From Chloroflexota bacterium (GTDB taxonomy: Bacteria; Chloroflexota; Anaerolineae; Aggregatilineales; Phototrophicaceae): a stretch of DNA of 64,000 bases. Position numbers and translations under genes: made by a program. Under the pieces are notes generated by a model. It saw nothing but the letters and a program-made list of their open reading frames with translations, did not search any database and was not told the DNA's origin. The stretch lies in assembly GCA_026707665.1 (NCBI GenBank), contig JAPOWK010000126.1, positions 1-64,000 of the forward strand. Reading direction: 5' to 3'. Shown here piece by piece: positions 35,042-43,637 of this stretch. Within the stretch, counting starts at the first letter, position 1. Each line of letters begins with the position of its first letter.

Positions 35042-36847
35042 ATGGGCTTCATCATGGACGGCTTGGACGCCGAAGAATACGATCGCATTTATTCCGATTG
35101 GTCGCTGGTCAAACGCATTCTGGGTTATTTCAAGCCGCATCTGTGGAAGATGCTTGTAGTCGGCGGCGTAGTGTTCCTCAGCTCGTTGATGGATCTCATT
35201 CTGCCGGTGGTGGTCTCGCAAGTGCTGGATCAATTGCAATTCACGCCCGATTCATTTGACCCGATCGGGACGTCGATCATCCTGGGTGTCGCGGCGAGCG
35301 CCGGCTGGGTCGCCAACATGGTCCGCCAGTGGCTGTCGGCGGAGGCGGTCGGCGATGTCACATTGGATTTGCGCGAGGATGCCTTCAACGCCGTGACCGA
35401 GCGCGACATGTCCTTTTACGATCAATACCCGACCGGCAAGGTGGTCAGCCGCGTGCTCTCCGACACGCAGGCATTTTCCGAGACGGTGCGCTTGAGCATC
35501 AACTTGATGAGCCGCCTACTTCTGGTGGTCCTGCTGATCATCTACTTATTCACCGTCAATGTGAATATGACTTGGGTTTTGATGGCGATCATCCCCTTCA
35601 TCGTCTACACGGCGCTGAAGTTCCGGACCGTGGCGCGGCGAACGGTGACCAATTCGCGCCGGCAGCTGGCGACGGTAAACGCGCATATTCAGGAGTCGAT
35701 CAGCGGCATTGGCGTGGCCAAAGCCTTTCGCCGTGAGCAAATGATTTACGACGAGTTCAAGAGCGTCAATCATGAATCGTACGAGGTGGAGAAGATCAAT
35801 GGCTTCGTCTTCGGCAGCATCTTCCCGATCTTGGTGACGATTGCCGGCCTGGGCGTGGCGGCGGTGGTCTGGTTCGGTATCAACATGGCGCAGCAAGGCG
35901 TCTTGACGGCTGGCGAGTGGTTCCTGTTCATTCAGGGCATGGGCATGATCTGGTTCCCGCTGACAAGCATCTCGTCATTTTGGAGCCAGTTTCAACTCGG
36001 TCTGGCGGCTGGCGAGCGCGTCTTCGCCTTAATCGACGCGGAAGCCCTGGTCAAGCAGAAAGCCGATGACCCGGTGGATCAATTGGAGGGCGAGATTGAA
36101 TTCGTCAACATGGACTTCCACTACAACGAGGGCGAGCAGGTGTTGAAGGATTTCAGCCTGCGCATCCAGCCGGGCGAGACACTGGCGCTGGTTGGGCATA
36201 CCGGCTCGGGCAAGTCGAGCATCGCCAAGCTGATCAGCCGCTTTTATGAATATCAAGGTGGCGAGCTGCTGATTGACGGCACCGACATCCGCTACTTCAA
36301 TTTGTCGAGTTATCGTATGCAGCTGGGCGTGGTGACGCAAACGCCTTTCCTCTTCGATGGCACGGTGATGGACAATATCCGCTACGGCAAGCCGGAAGCG
36401 AGCGACGCCGAGGTGATTGCCGTCGCAAATCAGGTCGGTCGGGGCGATTGGCTGGTGAGCCTGCAAGAAGGGCTGGAGACGCAGGTCGGCGAGCGCGGCA
36501 ATAACCTTTCGATGGGTCAGCGGCAATTGGTGGCGATTGCGCGCGTGCTGCTGCAAGATCCGGCGATATTCATCCTGGATGAGGCGACCGCCAGCGTCGA
36601 TCCGTTGACGGAGACGTTGATTCAAGAGGGGCTGGATACGCTGCTGGGCGACCGCACGTCAATTGTAATCGCGCATCGGCTGTCGACGATCCAACACGCC
36701 GATCGCATCATCGTGCTTGAGCTCGGCGAGATCATCGAGACTGGCAGTCATGATTCGCTGATGGCCGCGGGCGGGCATTACGCCACGCTCTACAACTCGT
36801 ATTTCCGACATCAGAGCTTGGAGTACATCGAGCGGATGGCGGGCTGA
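35042..36847 (+). CDS. ABC exporter half-transporter with catalytic ATPase site
   Basis: A 601-residue partner of the preceding exporter subunit. Six helices are followed by an NBD with Walker A GHTGSGKSS (~residue 384), Walker B FILDEATASVD with the catalytic Glu, and H-loop IAHRLSTI. The signature is altered to LSMGQRQ, which in heterodimers faces the degenerate site of the other subunit. AAGGAG precedes the ATG. The two altered motifs fit each other, supporting an obligate heterodimer. Confidence 0.9.
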   Translation: MGFIMDGLDAEEYDRIYSDWSLVKRILGYFKPHLWKMLVVGGVVFLSSLMDLILPVVVSQVLDQLQFTPDSFDPIGTSIILGVAASAGWVANMVRQWLSAEAVGDVTLDLREDAFNAVTERDMSFYDQYPTGKVVSRVLSDTQAFSETVRLSINLMSRLLLVVLLIIYLFTVNVNMTWVLMAIIPFIVYTALKFRTVARRTVTNSRRQLATVNAHIQESISGIGVAKAFRREQMIYDEFKSVNHESYEVEKINGFVFGSIFPILVTIAGLGVAAVVWFGINMAQQGVLTAGEWFLFIQGMGMIWFPLTSISSFWSQFQLGLAAGERVFALIDAEALVKQKADDPVDQLEGEIEFVNMDFHYNEGEQVLKDFSLRIQPGETLALVGHTGSGKSSIAKLISRFYEYQGGELLIDGTDIRYFNLSSYRMQLGVVTQTPFLFDGTVMDNIRYGKPEASDAEVIAVANQVGRGDWLVSLQEGLETQVGERGNNLSMGQRQLVAIARVLLQDPAIFILDEATASVDPLTETLIQEGLDTLLGDRTSIVIAHRLSTIQHADRIIVLELGEIIETGSHDSLMAAGGHYATLYNSYFRHQSLEYIERMAG

Positions 36848-36905
36848 GTCCAATAATCATGAATTGCTTCTAGACCGCCGGTAAGTTATATTGGAGACAA
36901 TTGAT

Positions 36906-37241
36906 TTGCATTCGATTGTCGAAATGCCATCATATCTTCGGCAGGCGCAGCGGTTGCGTCTCAACGAGGACGAACTTGATGCGATTAAGGCAATCATTGC
37001 CCGACAGCCCTCTGCCGGCGTCATCATACCCGGATCAGGAGGCGCCAGAAAGGTGCGTATTCGCGCGAAAGGGAGAGGTAAGAGCGGCGGCCATCGCGTC
37101 ATCACATTCTTTAGTGGGGTAGCGCTTCCAGTGTTTCTGTTGGATATCTATTCCAAGAGCGACAAAGCAAACATGACGCGCGGCGAAGTCAACCAACTGC
37201 GTACGATCATCGACGCGATTTCACAGGAGTATATGGAGTAG
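36906..37241 (+). CDS. RelE/HigB-type toxin of a type II toxin-antitoxin module
   Basis: A ~112-residue RelE-superfamily protein. The HigB2-like order is seen: IVEMPSYLRQAQRL at the N-terminus, PGSGGARKVRIRAKGRGKSGGHRVI in the core, and FLLDIYSKSDKANMT near the C-terminus. The family cleaves ribosome-bound mRNA. The start is uncertain (TTG at 36891, TTG at 36906 with GGAG upstream, or ATG at 36924); 36906 best fits the family N-terminus. It is followed 5 bp later by the antitoxin candidate. Confidence 0.8.
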   Translation: MHSIVEMPSYLRQAQRLRLNEDELDAIKAIIARQPSAGVIIPGSGGARKVRIRAKGRGKSGGHRVITFFSGVALPVFLLDIYSKSDKANMTRGEVNQLRTIIDAISQEYME

Positions 37242-37246
37242 TTGTC

Positions 37247-37495
37247 ATGACGGAGTTTGGTGAAAGACTCATTAAAAGTGCAAAGCAGGCACTTGAAATT
37301 GCCCAGGGCAAAGCCAAGCCCGGCACCTATCGCGTCACCCAGTATGACGATGACGGCAATCCGACGGTCACCGCTGATTTCAGCGAAGAGTTTCTGGCGC
37401 AGATTGACGCCGAGATCGCCGCTGAGCGGGAAGCGGAAAAGGAAGAGCAAGTTCAGGAACAGTGCGCCGAGGCACTGACGAAAGACGAAGCATGA
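37247..37495 (+). CDS. Putative cognate antitoxin lacking an HTH domain
   Basis: An 82-residue acidic protein directly behind the toxin, with GGAG upstream. The N-terminus (EFGERLIKSAKQALEIAQG, then TYRV) matches the opening of XRE-type antitoxins that pair with RelE/HigB toxins. Where those continue into a helix-turn-helix, this one has a short acidic segment (TADFSEEFLAQIDAEIAAERE) and ends. It may neutralise the toxin but not bind DNA. Its stop overlaps the thioredoxin start (ATGA). Confidence 0.65.
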   Translation: MTEFGERLIKSAKQALEIAQGKAKPGTYRVTQYDDDGNPTVTADFSEEFLAQIDAEIAAEREAEKEEQVQEQCAEALTKDEA

Positions 37496-38238
37496 CACCC
37501 ATCACTCTCACCGACAGCAACTTCAAATCTTACATCGGCGGCTCAGCGGCGCTGCTTCTGATCTCCGACGGAAACGACAAGCTGCGCAGCGACTTCAAGA
37601 CGGCTTTTGACAAGGCAGCCGAAGAAGAAGACAGCATCGTCTTCGGGCTGGTGGATCCGACCGTCTACCACAAGTTGAGCGAGCGTTTCGATTATCAGAA
37701 GCGCGCGCTGCTCATTGGACTGTATCGCGGTGAAGTCCGCTTTCGGCGTTCGCGCCCCTGGGCCAGCGACCTGCCCGATTACATCAGCCAACTGAGCGAA
37801 GCCATCGCCGCCGATCTGCCACCAGAGGCGCGCGAGGCGGCAATCGAAGATGAGAAAGCGGCGCTTGCCATCCTCGACAAGCCGCTGGATATCAGCGACG
37901 CGACATTCGAGCAGGAGGCGATTCTGGCCTCGCACGAGCTGCCGGTGCTGGTCGATTTCTGGGCCGAATGGTGTGGTCCTTGCCGCCAGGTGAGTCCGAT
38001 TCTGGAGAAACTGGCGGGTGAATATGCCGGGCAGATCCGCGTGGTCAAGGTCGATACCGATGCCAATCCCGGGCTGAGCCAGGCATTTCAGATCCGCAGC
38101 ATCCCGACGATTGCCGTCTTCAAGCAGGGCAAGCTGATCTTCATGCAGCCGGGCGCGCTTCCGGAGCCATCGTTTCGCGAGTTGATCAAGCAGGCGATTG
38201 AACTGGAGATTCCCGCGGACGAGGCGGCGAGCGCGTAA
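37492..38238 (+). CDS. Thioredoxin-domain protein with extra N-terminal Trx-like domain
   Basis: A 248-residue protein. Residues ~135-240 are a canonical thioredoxin with the active site WAEWCGPC at 157-164, the buried Asp region and the cis-Pro in IRSIPTIAVF. Residues 1-110 look like a second, non-catalytic thioredoxin-like fold without a CxxC. Tandem-Trx proteins of this kind act as co-chaperones or specialised reductants. The ATG overlaps the antitoxin stop by 4 bp, suggesting coupled translation. No signal peptide, hence cytosolic. Confidence 0.82.
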   Translation: MTPITLTDSNFKSYIGGSAALLLISDGNDKLRSDFKTAFDKAAEEEDSIVFGLVDPTVYHKLSERFDYQKRALLIGLYRGEVRFRRSRPWASDLPDYISQLSEAIAADLPPEAREAAIEDEKAALAILDKPLDISDATFEQEAILASHELPVLVDFWAEWCGPCRQVSPILEKLAGEYAGQIRVVKVDTDANPGLSQAFQIRSIPTIAVFKQGKLIFMQPGALPEPSFRELIKQAIELEIPADEAASA

Positions 38239-38303
38239 TGTCCAGGCGACAGCAGCCGCTGAGACCGAATCCAGGACAGTGTCACCTTGCCAGCCTACGC
38301 ATC

Positions 38304-39740
38304 TTAGGTCACCGGCAACAACTGCTCGCCCGTGCGCCTGTCGATCACTACGGTCGAAACTTTCGAGTCTATTCTGTCCTCGCCGACATACTTTCTGACG
38401 AGCAGCTTGCTACCCGCCGGATGAATCGCCAAAGGGTGGTATCGCGTGGCTTTGTCTTCTAAATGGCTGAGGTCAACGAGTGGCTGTAGGTACACCGTCG
38501 GCAGATACCGGGGATCCTGCACGATGTCTCGCGCTTCCTCTGGGTCGCCGTTTTCTAGGTCGTAGGCGAACACATTGCGCTCCCACACCGATTGGCCTTC
38601 CTTGTCAACCTCTTCTACCGTATGAACATGAATTTGGCTGGAAGATTCGTTCAAAACGACGCGGCTGCCGTAGCCGTCATAAGGATACGTGTGAACAAGG
38701 CTCAGTACGCGCGTATTTGTGCGCGGCGAAATCATATCGATATCCCACATGCCGACACGATACTCGCAGCGTCGCTCAACACATTGCGGGCCCGCGTCGG
38801 GATGGGCGCCTTCAATCAGCGCCATATTATGCTGCTCGACGATGATGATTCGCTGGCGGATATCATCAAACAGCAAGGTGTGGAAAAACTCAAATTCGCG
38901 CTCCACCCGCATAATTTTCCGCCCGAAGCGAGGCGAGCTTCTGTCTAGATCCCAAGCCTCGATCTTGCCTTCGCGATGCAGCGCAAAGAGATCATCTTCA
39001 CTGTACCAACTGTCGCCCCGCGCGCTTCGCGATACCGGCAGTTCCCATAGGGTATCACCGAAGGAATCCGAAGCCGGATCCGTATCCATTAGCCGGTAAA
39101 ACGCTGGGCAGTCGGGGCAACGCGCTTTCCAATCATGAAGGACAAAAAGCGCTCGCGTCAGGTCTCCATTCCAGTACGCTCGCGGCTCCGCAGTCAGATC
39201 GCCGAATTCAACCGCCTCCAGTTCCTGACCCAGCCTCGCCGAGCCATACCTGATATCCATGTAAGCAAGGCGATGGTCAGTCCAGTACGCGGCCAGATCG
39301 CCGCCGTTGAGAAGCCGATGCGTTTCCAGCCGTGGCAGATGTGTATTGGCTACGGCGACGACAAAGCTGTAAAGCAGCTCTCCCTTATCGGCCGTCCAAA
39401 GCTGCTGTCGTACATGACTGTCCCCGTTGTGCGTGTGGATCGTGGTCGTAATGGTCTCCTCGTCATCCGACCAGTACACCTCGGAGATTAGAGCATTGGG
39501 AAAGGCGTCTATGCCAGGCACTCCGGCGTGATTCAGCACTATCAGGCGCAAGCCATCACTCTCGCGCCAGATTTCCACGCTTGTGTCAAAGCCGTTTGTA
39601 TGCCAGGTGGCGAATTGTGTGCCATCGGGTTTCCAAACCCCACTAAGAATGTCGTTTCGATGGGCATGATAATAGGTGTCCAGCCCATGACTTGCCGCAC
39701 AGTTCAGCAAGATCAACAGTATCACCGGCCAGCGTCGCAT
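38304..39740 (-). CDS. Secreted WD40-like propeller protein
   Basis: A 478-residue exported protein (signal peptide RRWPVILLILLNCAASHG). The blades are weak: VWKPDGTQFATW..SVEIW, VYWSDDEETITTTI and AIHPAGSKLLV, with acidic loops and CPDCP. It is a distant relative of the two propellers near 30 kb, not a recent copy. It stands alone, leftward, between the thioredoxin and the recombinase. Function unknown. Confidence 0.68.
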   Translation of the reverse strand: MRRWPVILLILLNCAASHGLDTYYHAHRNDILSGVWKPDGTQFATWHTNGFDTSVEIWRESDGLRLIVLNHAGVPGIDAFPNALISEVYWSDDEETITTTIHTHNGDSHVRQQLWTADKGELLYSFVVAVANTHLPRLETHRLLNGGDLAAYWTDHRLAYMDIRYGSARLGQELEAVEFGDLTAEPRAYWNGDLTRALFVLHDWKARCPDCPAFYRLMDTDPASDSFGDTLWELPVSRSARGDSWYSEDDLFALHREGKIEAWDLDRSSPRFGRKIMRVEREFEFFHTLLFDDIRQRIIIVEQHNMALIEGAHPDAGPQCVERRCEYRVGMWDIDMISPRTNTRVLSLVHTYPYDGYGSRVVLNESSSQIHVHTVEEVDKEGQSVWERNVFAYDLENGDPEEARDIVQDPRYLPTVYLQPLVDLSHLEDKATRYHPLAIHPAGSKLLVRKYVGEDRIDSKVSTVVIDRRTGEQLLPVT

Positions 39741-39752
39741 TATCGCCCGGCC

Positions 39753-40865
39753 CTAGCCAATCGCCGCGCCGGTCAAAAGCGCTAGGCTTTGCGAATCGTG
39801 CGGGGGACTGAACATATTGGGCGGGTGACGGTCGCGGCCGTCAAGCGCGCCGATGTAGGTCTGCGTTGTACCCAAGCTCGTATGCCCCAGATTCTGACGG
39901 ATGCGCTCGAGATCCATGCCGAAGTCGTAGGCGTTACGGGCGTAAGTGCGGCGCAGGTCGTGCGGCTTGACCAGGCGCAGCGCCCCATCGACGCTGATGG
40001 GATAGGCATTCATGATATCGTTGACCGTCCAGGCGCCGATGCCGTTGGGGCGCACCGATTTGCCGCCGCGCCGAATCCCGCGGAAGACGTGCCCGGCTTG
40101 GATTTGAGCCTCGCGCAGCCAGGCGTCGACATACATCAGGCACCAGTTGAGCGGACCGTAAGGGATGAGCCGCTGCTTGCCGCCCTTCCCTTCGCGTATT
40201 TGGAGCGAAAGCTCGCCGCCGAGGTGCTGCCGCAGGTCGTCGACATGCAGCGCCGCCGCCTCGGCCGCGCGGATGCCGCTGCAGACCATAAGCGTCATCA
40301 GCGCCGTATCGCGCAGCCCGCGCAGGGTGGAAATGCCGGGCGCCTGCACCAGGGCGCTGACCTGATAAGGCTTTAGGCGCAGGTGCTCGCTATCGGCGCT
40401 GTCTTGCGCTTCGATGATCTTGACCGGCGCGGTGGATGGATGCAGCTCGTTCATCATGCGGATGAAGAATTCATCGACCAGCGCCCGCTGCTCGGCTTCG
40501 GAATCTTCGGGATTCGCCAATTCGTAAAGCAGATCGCGCACTTCGTTGCTGCGCGTCAATTGGTTGTAGCGGCCGCGGATGGTCGCCAGATGCGCCAGAA
40601 CCGTTGGCGGCGACAGTACCGCGGGCAAGCTGTTTCCCCCTTTATCGCGGCGCGAGCGCTGATGCAACAGGTAATCGCGATAGGCGCCCAGATCCGGCTG
40701 ATACCAAGTCGAGCCTCTATCAGAGAGCCAGTCGATGTAGAAGCCGAGGCGCGACTTCTGGTCTTTGTTGGGCGCGTCCGGCATCAGAATGGCGTAATTC
40801 TCGCGCCAGAGCTTGGAGCGACTGGCGTCGTCCAGGAGCTTGGAACCGTGATTCGTCGCTTGCAT
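39753..40865 (-). CDS. Tyrosine recombinase / integrase family protein
   Basis: A 370-residue site-specific recombinase. The catalytic residues are visible: Arg in CSGIRAAEAA, Lys in GKGGKQR, HDLRR for HxxR, then LGHTSLGTTQTYIG with His and the nucleophilic Tyr. An N-terminal SAM-like core-binding domain covers residues 1-130. ATG at 40865 is chosen; it has only a weak SD. No phage, transposon or att-like duplication was seen next to it, so it may be a stand-alone Xer-like enzyme or a relic integrase. Confidence 0.82.
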   Translation of the reverse strand: MQATNHGSKLLDDASRSKLWRENYAILMPDAPNKDQKSRLGFYIDWLSDRGSTWYQPDLGAYRDYLLHQRSRRDKGGNSLPAVLSPPTVLAHLATIRGRYNQLTRSNEVRDLLYELANPEDSEAEQRALVDEFFIRMMNELHPSTAPVKIIEAQDSADSEHLRLKPYQVSALVQAPGISTLRGLRDTALMTLMVCSGIRAAEAAALHVDDLRQHLGGELSLQIREGKGGKQRLIPYGPLNWCLMYVDAWLREAQIQAGHVFRGIRRGGKSVRPNGIGAWTVNDIMNAYPISVDGALRLVKPHDLRRTYARNAYDFGMDLERIRQNLGHTSLGTTQTYIGALDGRDRHPPNMFSPPHDSQSLALLTGAAIG

Positions 40866-40916
40866 GCTGCTGATTATAGTACGAATGGCGGCGGCGCGTT
40901 TGTACTGGCGCGGCGG

Positions 40917-40962
40917 CCGAGACAAGCCGAGCGTAGACACTACGGTTCTCTCGCCCGTACAG
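40917..40962. repeat. Family A repeat with TAGACAC module (imperfect)
   Basis: CGGCCGAGAC...GCGTAGACACTACGGTTCTCTCGCCCGTACAG. The left arm has decayed while the right arm and module remain. It lies in the divergent gap between the recombinase and MoxR genes. Confidence 0.5.
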
Positions 40963-41113
40963 ATTGCTGTTTGGCGGGCGTGGAATGGGCGGGCGGGTCA
41001 CAGAGTCACCCCTGAAATCCCAAACGGCGGTAGCAATTCCCGTCTCACGGTAATCACTCATTTGCCGCTATAATGACGACCACGATCCTATCAGCGCGAC
41101 AAGGCGGCTTTAG

Positions 41114-42115
41114 ATGAGCGAAGCGTTACCAGCAGACATCGGCTTGGAGCAATTCGGCCAGATCGCCCGCGATATTGAGGCGGAAGTCGGCAAGGTCATC
41201 GTCGGGCAAAACGACGTGGTGCGCAGCGTAGTCATCTGCGTGCTGGCGGGGGGCCATGCCTTGCTGGAAGGTGTGCCCGGATTGGGCAAAACGATGCTGA
41301 TTCGCACGCTGGGTGACGTGCTCGATCTCCAGTTCTCCCGCATCCAATTCACACCGGATCTGATGCCGGCGGATATTGTCGGCACCGATATCCTGGAAGA
41401 GGCGGAAGACGGCCGGCGCGAGTTCCGCTTTCAGGCCGGTCCCATCTTCGCCAATCTGGTGCTTGCCGATGAGATCAATCGGGCGACGCCCAAGACGCAA
41501 TCAGCGATGCTGGAAGCGATGCAAGAGAAGACGGTCACAGTTGCCGGGCGGCGCTATGATCTGGACGCGCCCTTCTTCGTATTGGCGACGCAGAACCCGT
41601 TGGAGATGGAGGGCACCTATCCTCTGCCCGAGGCGCAGTTGGATCGCTTCCTGTTCAAGGTCAACATCCCGTTCCCGGAAGTTGGCGAATTGGTCACCAT
41701 CCTGGAGCGGACCACCGGCGTTGAGCAGCCGCAAGCGGGCAAAGTGGCTGATGGCGCGCAGGTGATCGGCATGGGACGGCTCGCGCTGAGCACACCGATT
41801 CCCAGCCATGTCAGCGAATATGTGGCGCGCATCATCGTCGCCACCCATCCGGACGGCGACGACGCGGCGCCTTTGATCAAGCAGTATGCTCGTTATGGCG
41901 CCAGCCCGCGCGGGGCGCAAGCATTGATCATCGGCGCGAAGATCAACGCGCTGCTGGAAGAGCGCAGCAACGTTTCTTACGACGATGTCGCCGCGGTGGC
42001 GCCGGCGTCCCTGCGTCACCGGATCCTGCTCAATTTCGAAGGGCAGGCTGAGGGCTTGAGCACCGATGCCTTGATCGCCGATACGCTTAATGCCGTGCCC
42101 AAGGTTGCGAGCTGA
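41114..42115 (+). CDS. moxR: MoxR-family AAA+ ATPase
   Basis: A 333-residue AAA+ protein: Walker A GVPGLGKT, the sensor-bearing LADEINRATPKTQSAMLEAMQE and ATQNPLEMEGTYPLPEAQLDRF, all MoxR hallmarks. MoxR ATPases help assemble or activate metalloenzymes and surface proteins, usually with VWA or DUF58 partners. Here the next gene, 3 bp downstream, is a TIM-barrel protein instead, which is unusual. AAGGCGG precedes the ATG. Confidence 0.88.
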   Translation: MSEALPADIGLEQFGQIARDIEAEVGKVIVGQNDVVRSVVICVLAGGHALLEGVPGLGKTMLIRTLGDVLDLQFSRIQFTPDLMPADIVGTDILEEAEDGRREFRFQAGPIFANLVLADEINRATPKTQSAMLEAMQEKTVTVAGRRYDLDAPFFVLATQNPLEMEGTYPLPEAQLDRFLFKVNIPFPEVGELVTILERTTGVEQPQAGKVADGAQVIGMGRLALSTPIPSHVSEYVARIIVATHPDGDDAAPLIKQYARYGASPRGAQALIIGAKINALLEERSNVSYDDVAAVAPASLRHRILLNFEGQAEGLSTDALIADTLNAVPKVAS

Positions 42116-42118
42116 AGC

Positions 42119-42925
42119 ATGACGAAGATTGCGATTCGCGAGGCGCTGCTGCCGGGGGAGACCGTACATACGCGATTGGCGCTGGCGCGCGAGCTGGGCT
42201 TCGCCGGCGTCGAATTTGCGGCTGACCAGCTGGACGAGCGAATCGACGCGATCGACGAGGCGCTGCGGGCGCATTACCTGGCCGCCAGCGGACTGAACAT
42301 GGGCGAAGCCGATGGCTGGGTTTCAGCTGAAAGAGCGCGGCGGCAAACCGCAAACAATAGGCTGCGGGAAGCGCTGGCTTGCGCGCTCGATCTTGAGGCG
42401 GATTATGTGACCTTCGCGCCGCAGATTGGGGCTAGCGACATGCCGGATCTGACGCCCTTCGCCTCGCCGATGGACCTGCAGAAGGAATTGCTGATCTGGC
42501 TGCTGCGCGGCTTTTCTGATTTGGCCGATGCGATGGATACCAAGCTGGCGCTGCTTCCGCTCAACAGCGGGAAGACGGCATTCCTGACGCGGTTGGAGCA
42601 GGCGGAGTTGTTTTGCCGCGCGGTCGATCATCATCCCAAGATTTCGATCGCCGCGAGCGCTGGCGACATGGCGCTGGAAGAAACGGATCTGCTCGGCTGT
42701 CTGGACTCTCACCTGGAGCGGATCAGCGTGATCTATTTGGCAGATCGCAGCATGCGCCTGCCAGCGCGCGGCGGGCTGCCCTTCCCCGAGATTGGCAAGG
42801 CGCTGCGGAAGAGGGATTACCGGGGCTGGCTTGTGATTGATGGACGACCATCCGACAGCGAGCGCGGCCTTTCAGTCGAGCTCGCGGGCTGTCTTGCTTA
42901 TCTGCGGGAGTGCGGGCTCGCTTGA
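42119..42925 (+). CDS. Xylose-isomerase-like TIM-barrel protein, metal site degenerate
   Basis: A 268-residue protein with the shape of sugar-phosphate isomerase/epimerase (AP-endonuclease-2-like) barrels: an opening LGFAGVEFAAD and closing block FPEIGKALRKRDYRGWLVID. The positions that normally carry the metal ligands differ: LALLPLN where LALEN is usual, ISIAASAGD where LDTGH is usual, VIYLAD where H(V)HLKD is usual. Isomerase activity is doubtful. It follows MoxR by 3 bp, so they form an operon. Confidence 0.65.
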   Translation: MTKIAIREALLPGETVHTRLALARELGFAGVEFAADQLDERIDAIDEALRAHYLAASGLNMGEADGWVSAERARRQTANNRLREALACALDLEADYVTFAPQIGASDMPDLTPFASPMDLQKELLIWLLRGFSDLADAMDTKLALLPLNSGKTAFLTRLEQAELFCRAVDHHPKISIAASAGDMALEETDLLGCLDSHLERISVIYLADRSMRLPARGGLPFPEIGKALRKRDYRGWLVIDGRPSDSERGLSVELAGCLAYLRECGLA

Positions 42926-43017
42926 ATCTGCCACCATCCGCGGCCGTCAATTCGCGATATCCAGGATCGACTTGCCGCATTGCCCGTCAGAGCGCAGCAC
43001 GTTGAAATGACCGCGGC

Positions 43018-43056
43018 AAAAAAAGCAGCCTGCGGGTTTAGGTTCAGCAGGCTGCG
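43018..43056 (-). terminator. Rho-independent terminator of the HU gene
   Basis: Read leftwards, GCAGCCTGC (43048-43056) pairs perfectly over 9 bp with GCAGGCTGC (43026-43034) across a 13-nt loop, then gives eight T. It lies 64 bp after the HU stop. Confidence 0.8.
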
Positions 43057-43119
43057 CGTGTGTTTTCAGTTGTTAGCGGGATGGCATTAGCCTATCATCC
43101 CGAAAGGTTAAGAACGGAA

Positions 43120-43392
43120 TTAGTTCACGGAGTTTGACAAGCCGGCGCCCGGCTTGAACTTGACGACATTCTTGGCAGCAATTTGAATCTCCTCGCCAGT
43201 GCGGGGATTGCGGCCCGTACGTGCGTCGCGTTTATCAACGGAAAACGAGCCGAAACCAACCAGCGAAACCCGATCGCCGCTCTTCAGCGCAGCCTGGACG
43301 GAATCGGTAAAGGCTTCCAGCGCTCGGCCGGCATCCGCTCTGCTCAGCCCAGCCTTGTCTGCGATGGAACCGATTAAGTCTGCTTTGTTCAT
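43120..43392 (-). CDS. hup: HU-family DNA-binding protein
   Basis: A 90-residue histone-like protein of standard length. NKADLIGSIADKAGLSRADA, GDRVSLVGFGSF and the DNA-binding arm RTGRNPRTGEEIQIAAKNVVKFKPG are diagnostic. It bends DNA as a dimer. AAAGGAG lies upstream of the ATG, and a -10-like TATACT (minus strand, 43427-43432) is 35 nt before the start, with a weak -35. It is followed by a strong terminator: a single-gene, highly expressed unit. Confidence 0.95.
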   Translation of the reverse strand: MNKADLIGSIADKAGLSRADAGRALEAFTDSVQAALKSGDRVSLVGFGSFSVDKRDARTGRNPRTGEEIQIAAKNVVKFKPGAGLSNSVN

Positions 43393-43637
43393 GTCAACTG
43401 CTCCTTTACGTCAATGTTCGCGAAGTAGTATATCACTTTTTCCGTTTTGCACAGGTTTAAATTCCAAAACTTTGCGACCGATACCACATTATAACGACTG
43501 GCGGATGCTGGACGAGTTGATCATTCTGCCGTCCGACGGCAGCGCAAAATCAACATAGCTCACAGAAAACAGCAAGCCCTAACCTGGCGCCAGCAAGGGG
43601 TTTTGCCAATTCTAAGATGCTGCAATCTAGCCATTCG

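Noticed and set aside
39753..40865. Prophage or integrative element around the recombinase
   Set aside because: No phage, plasmid or transfer genes, tRNA target or flanking direct repeats were seen.
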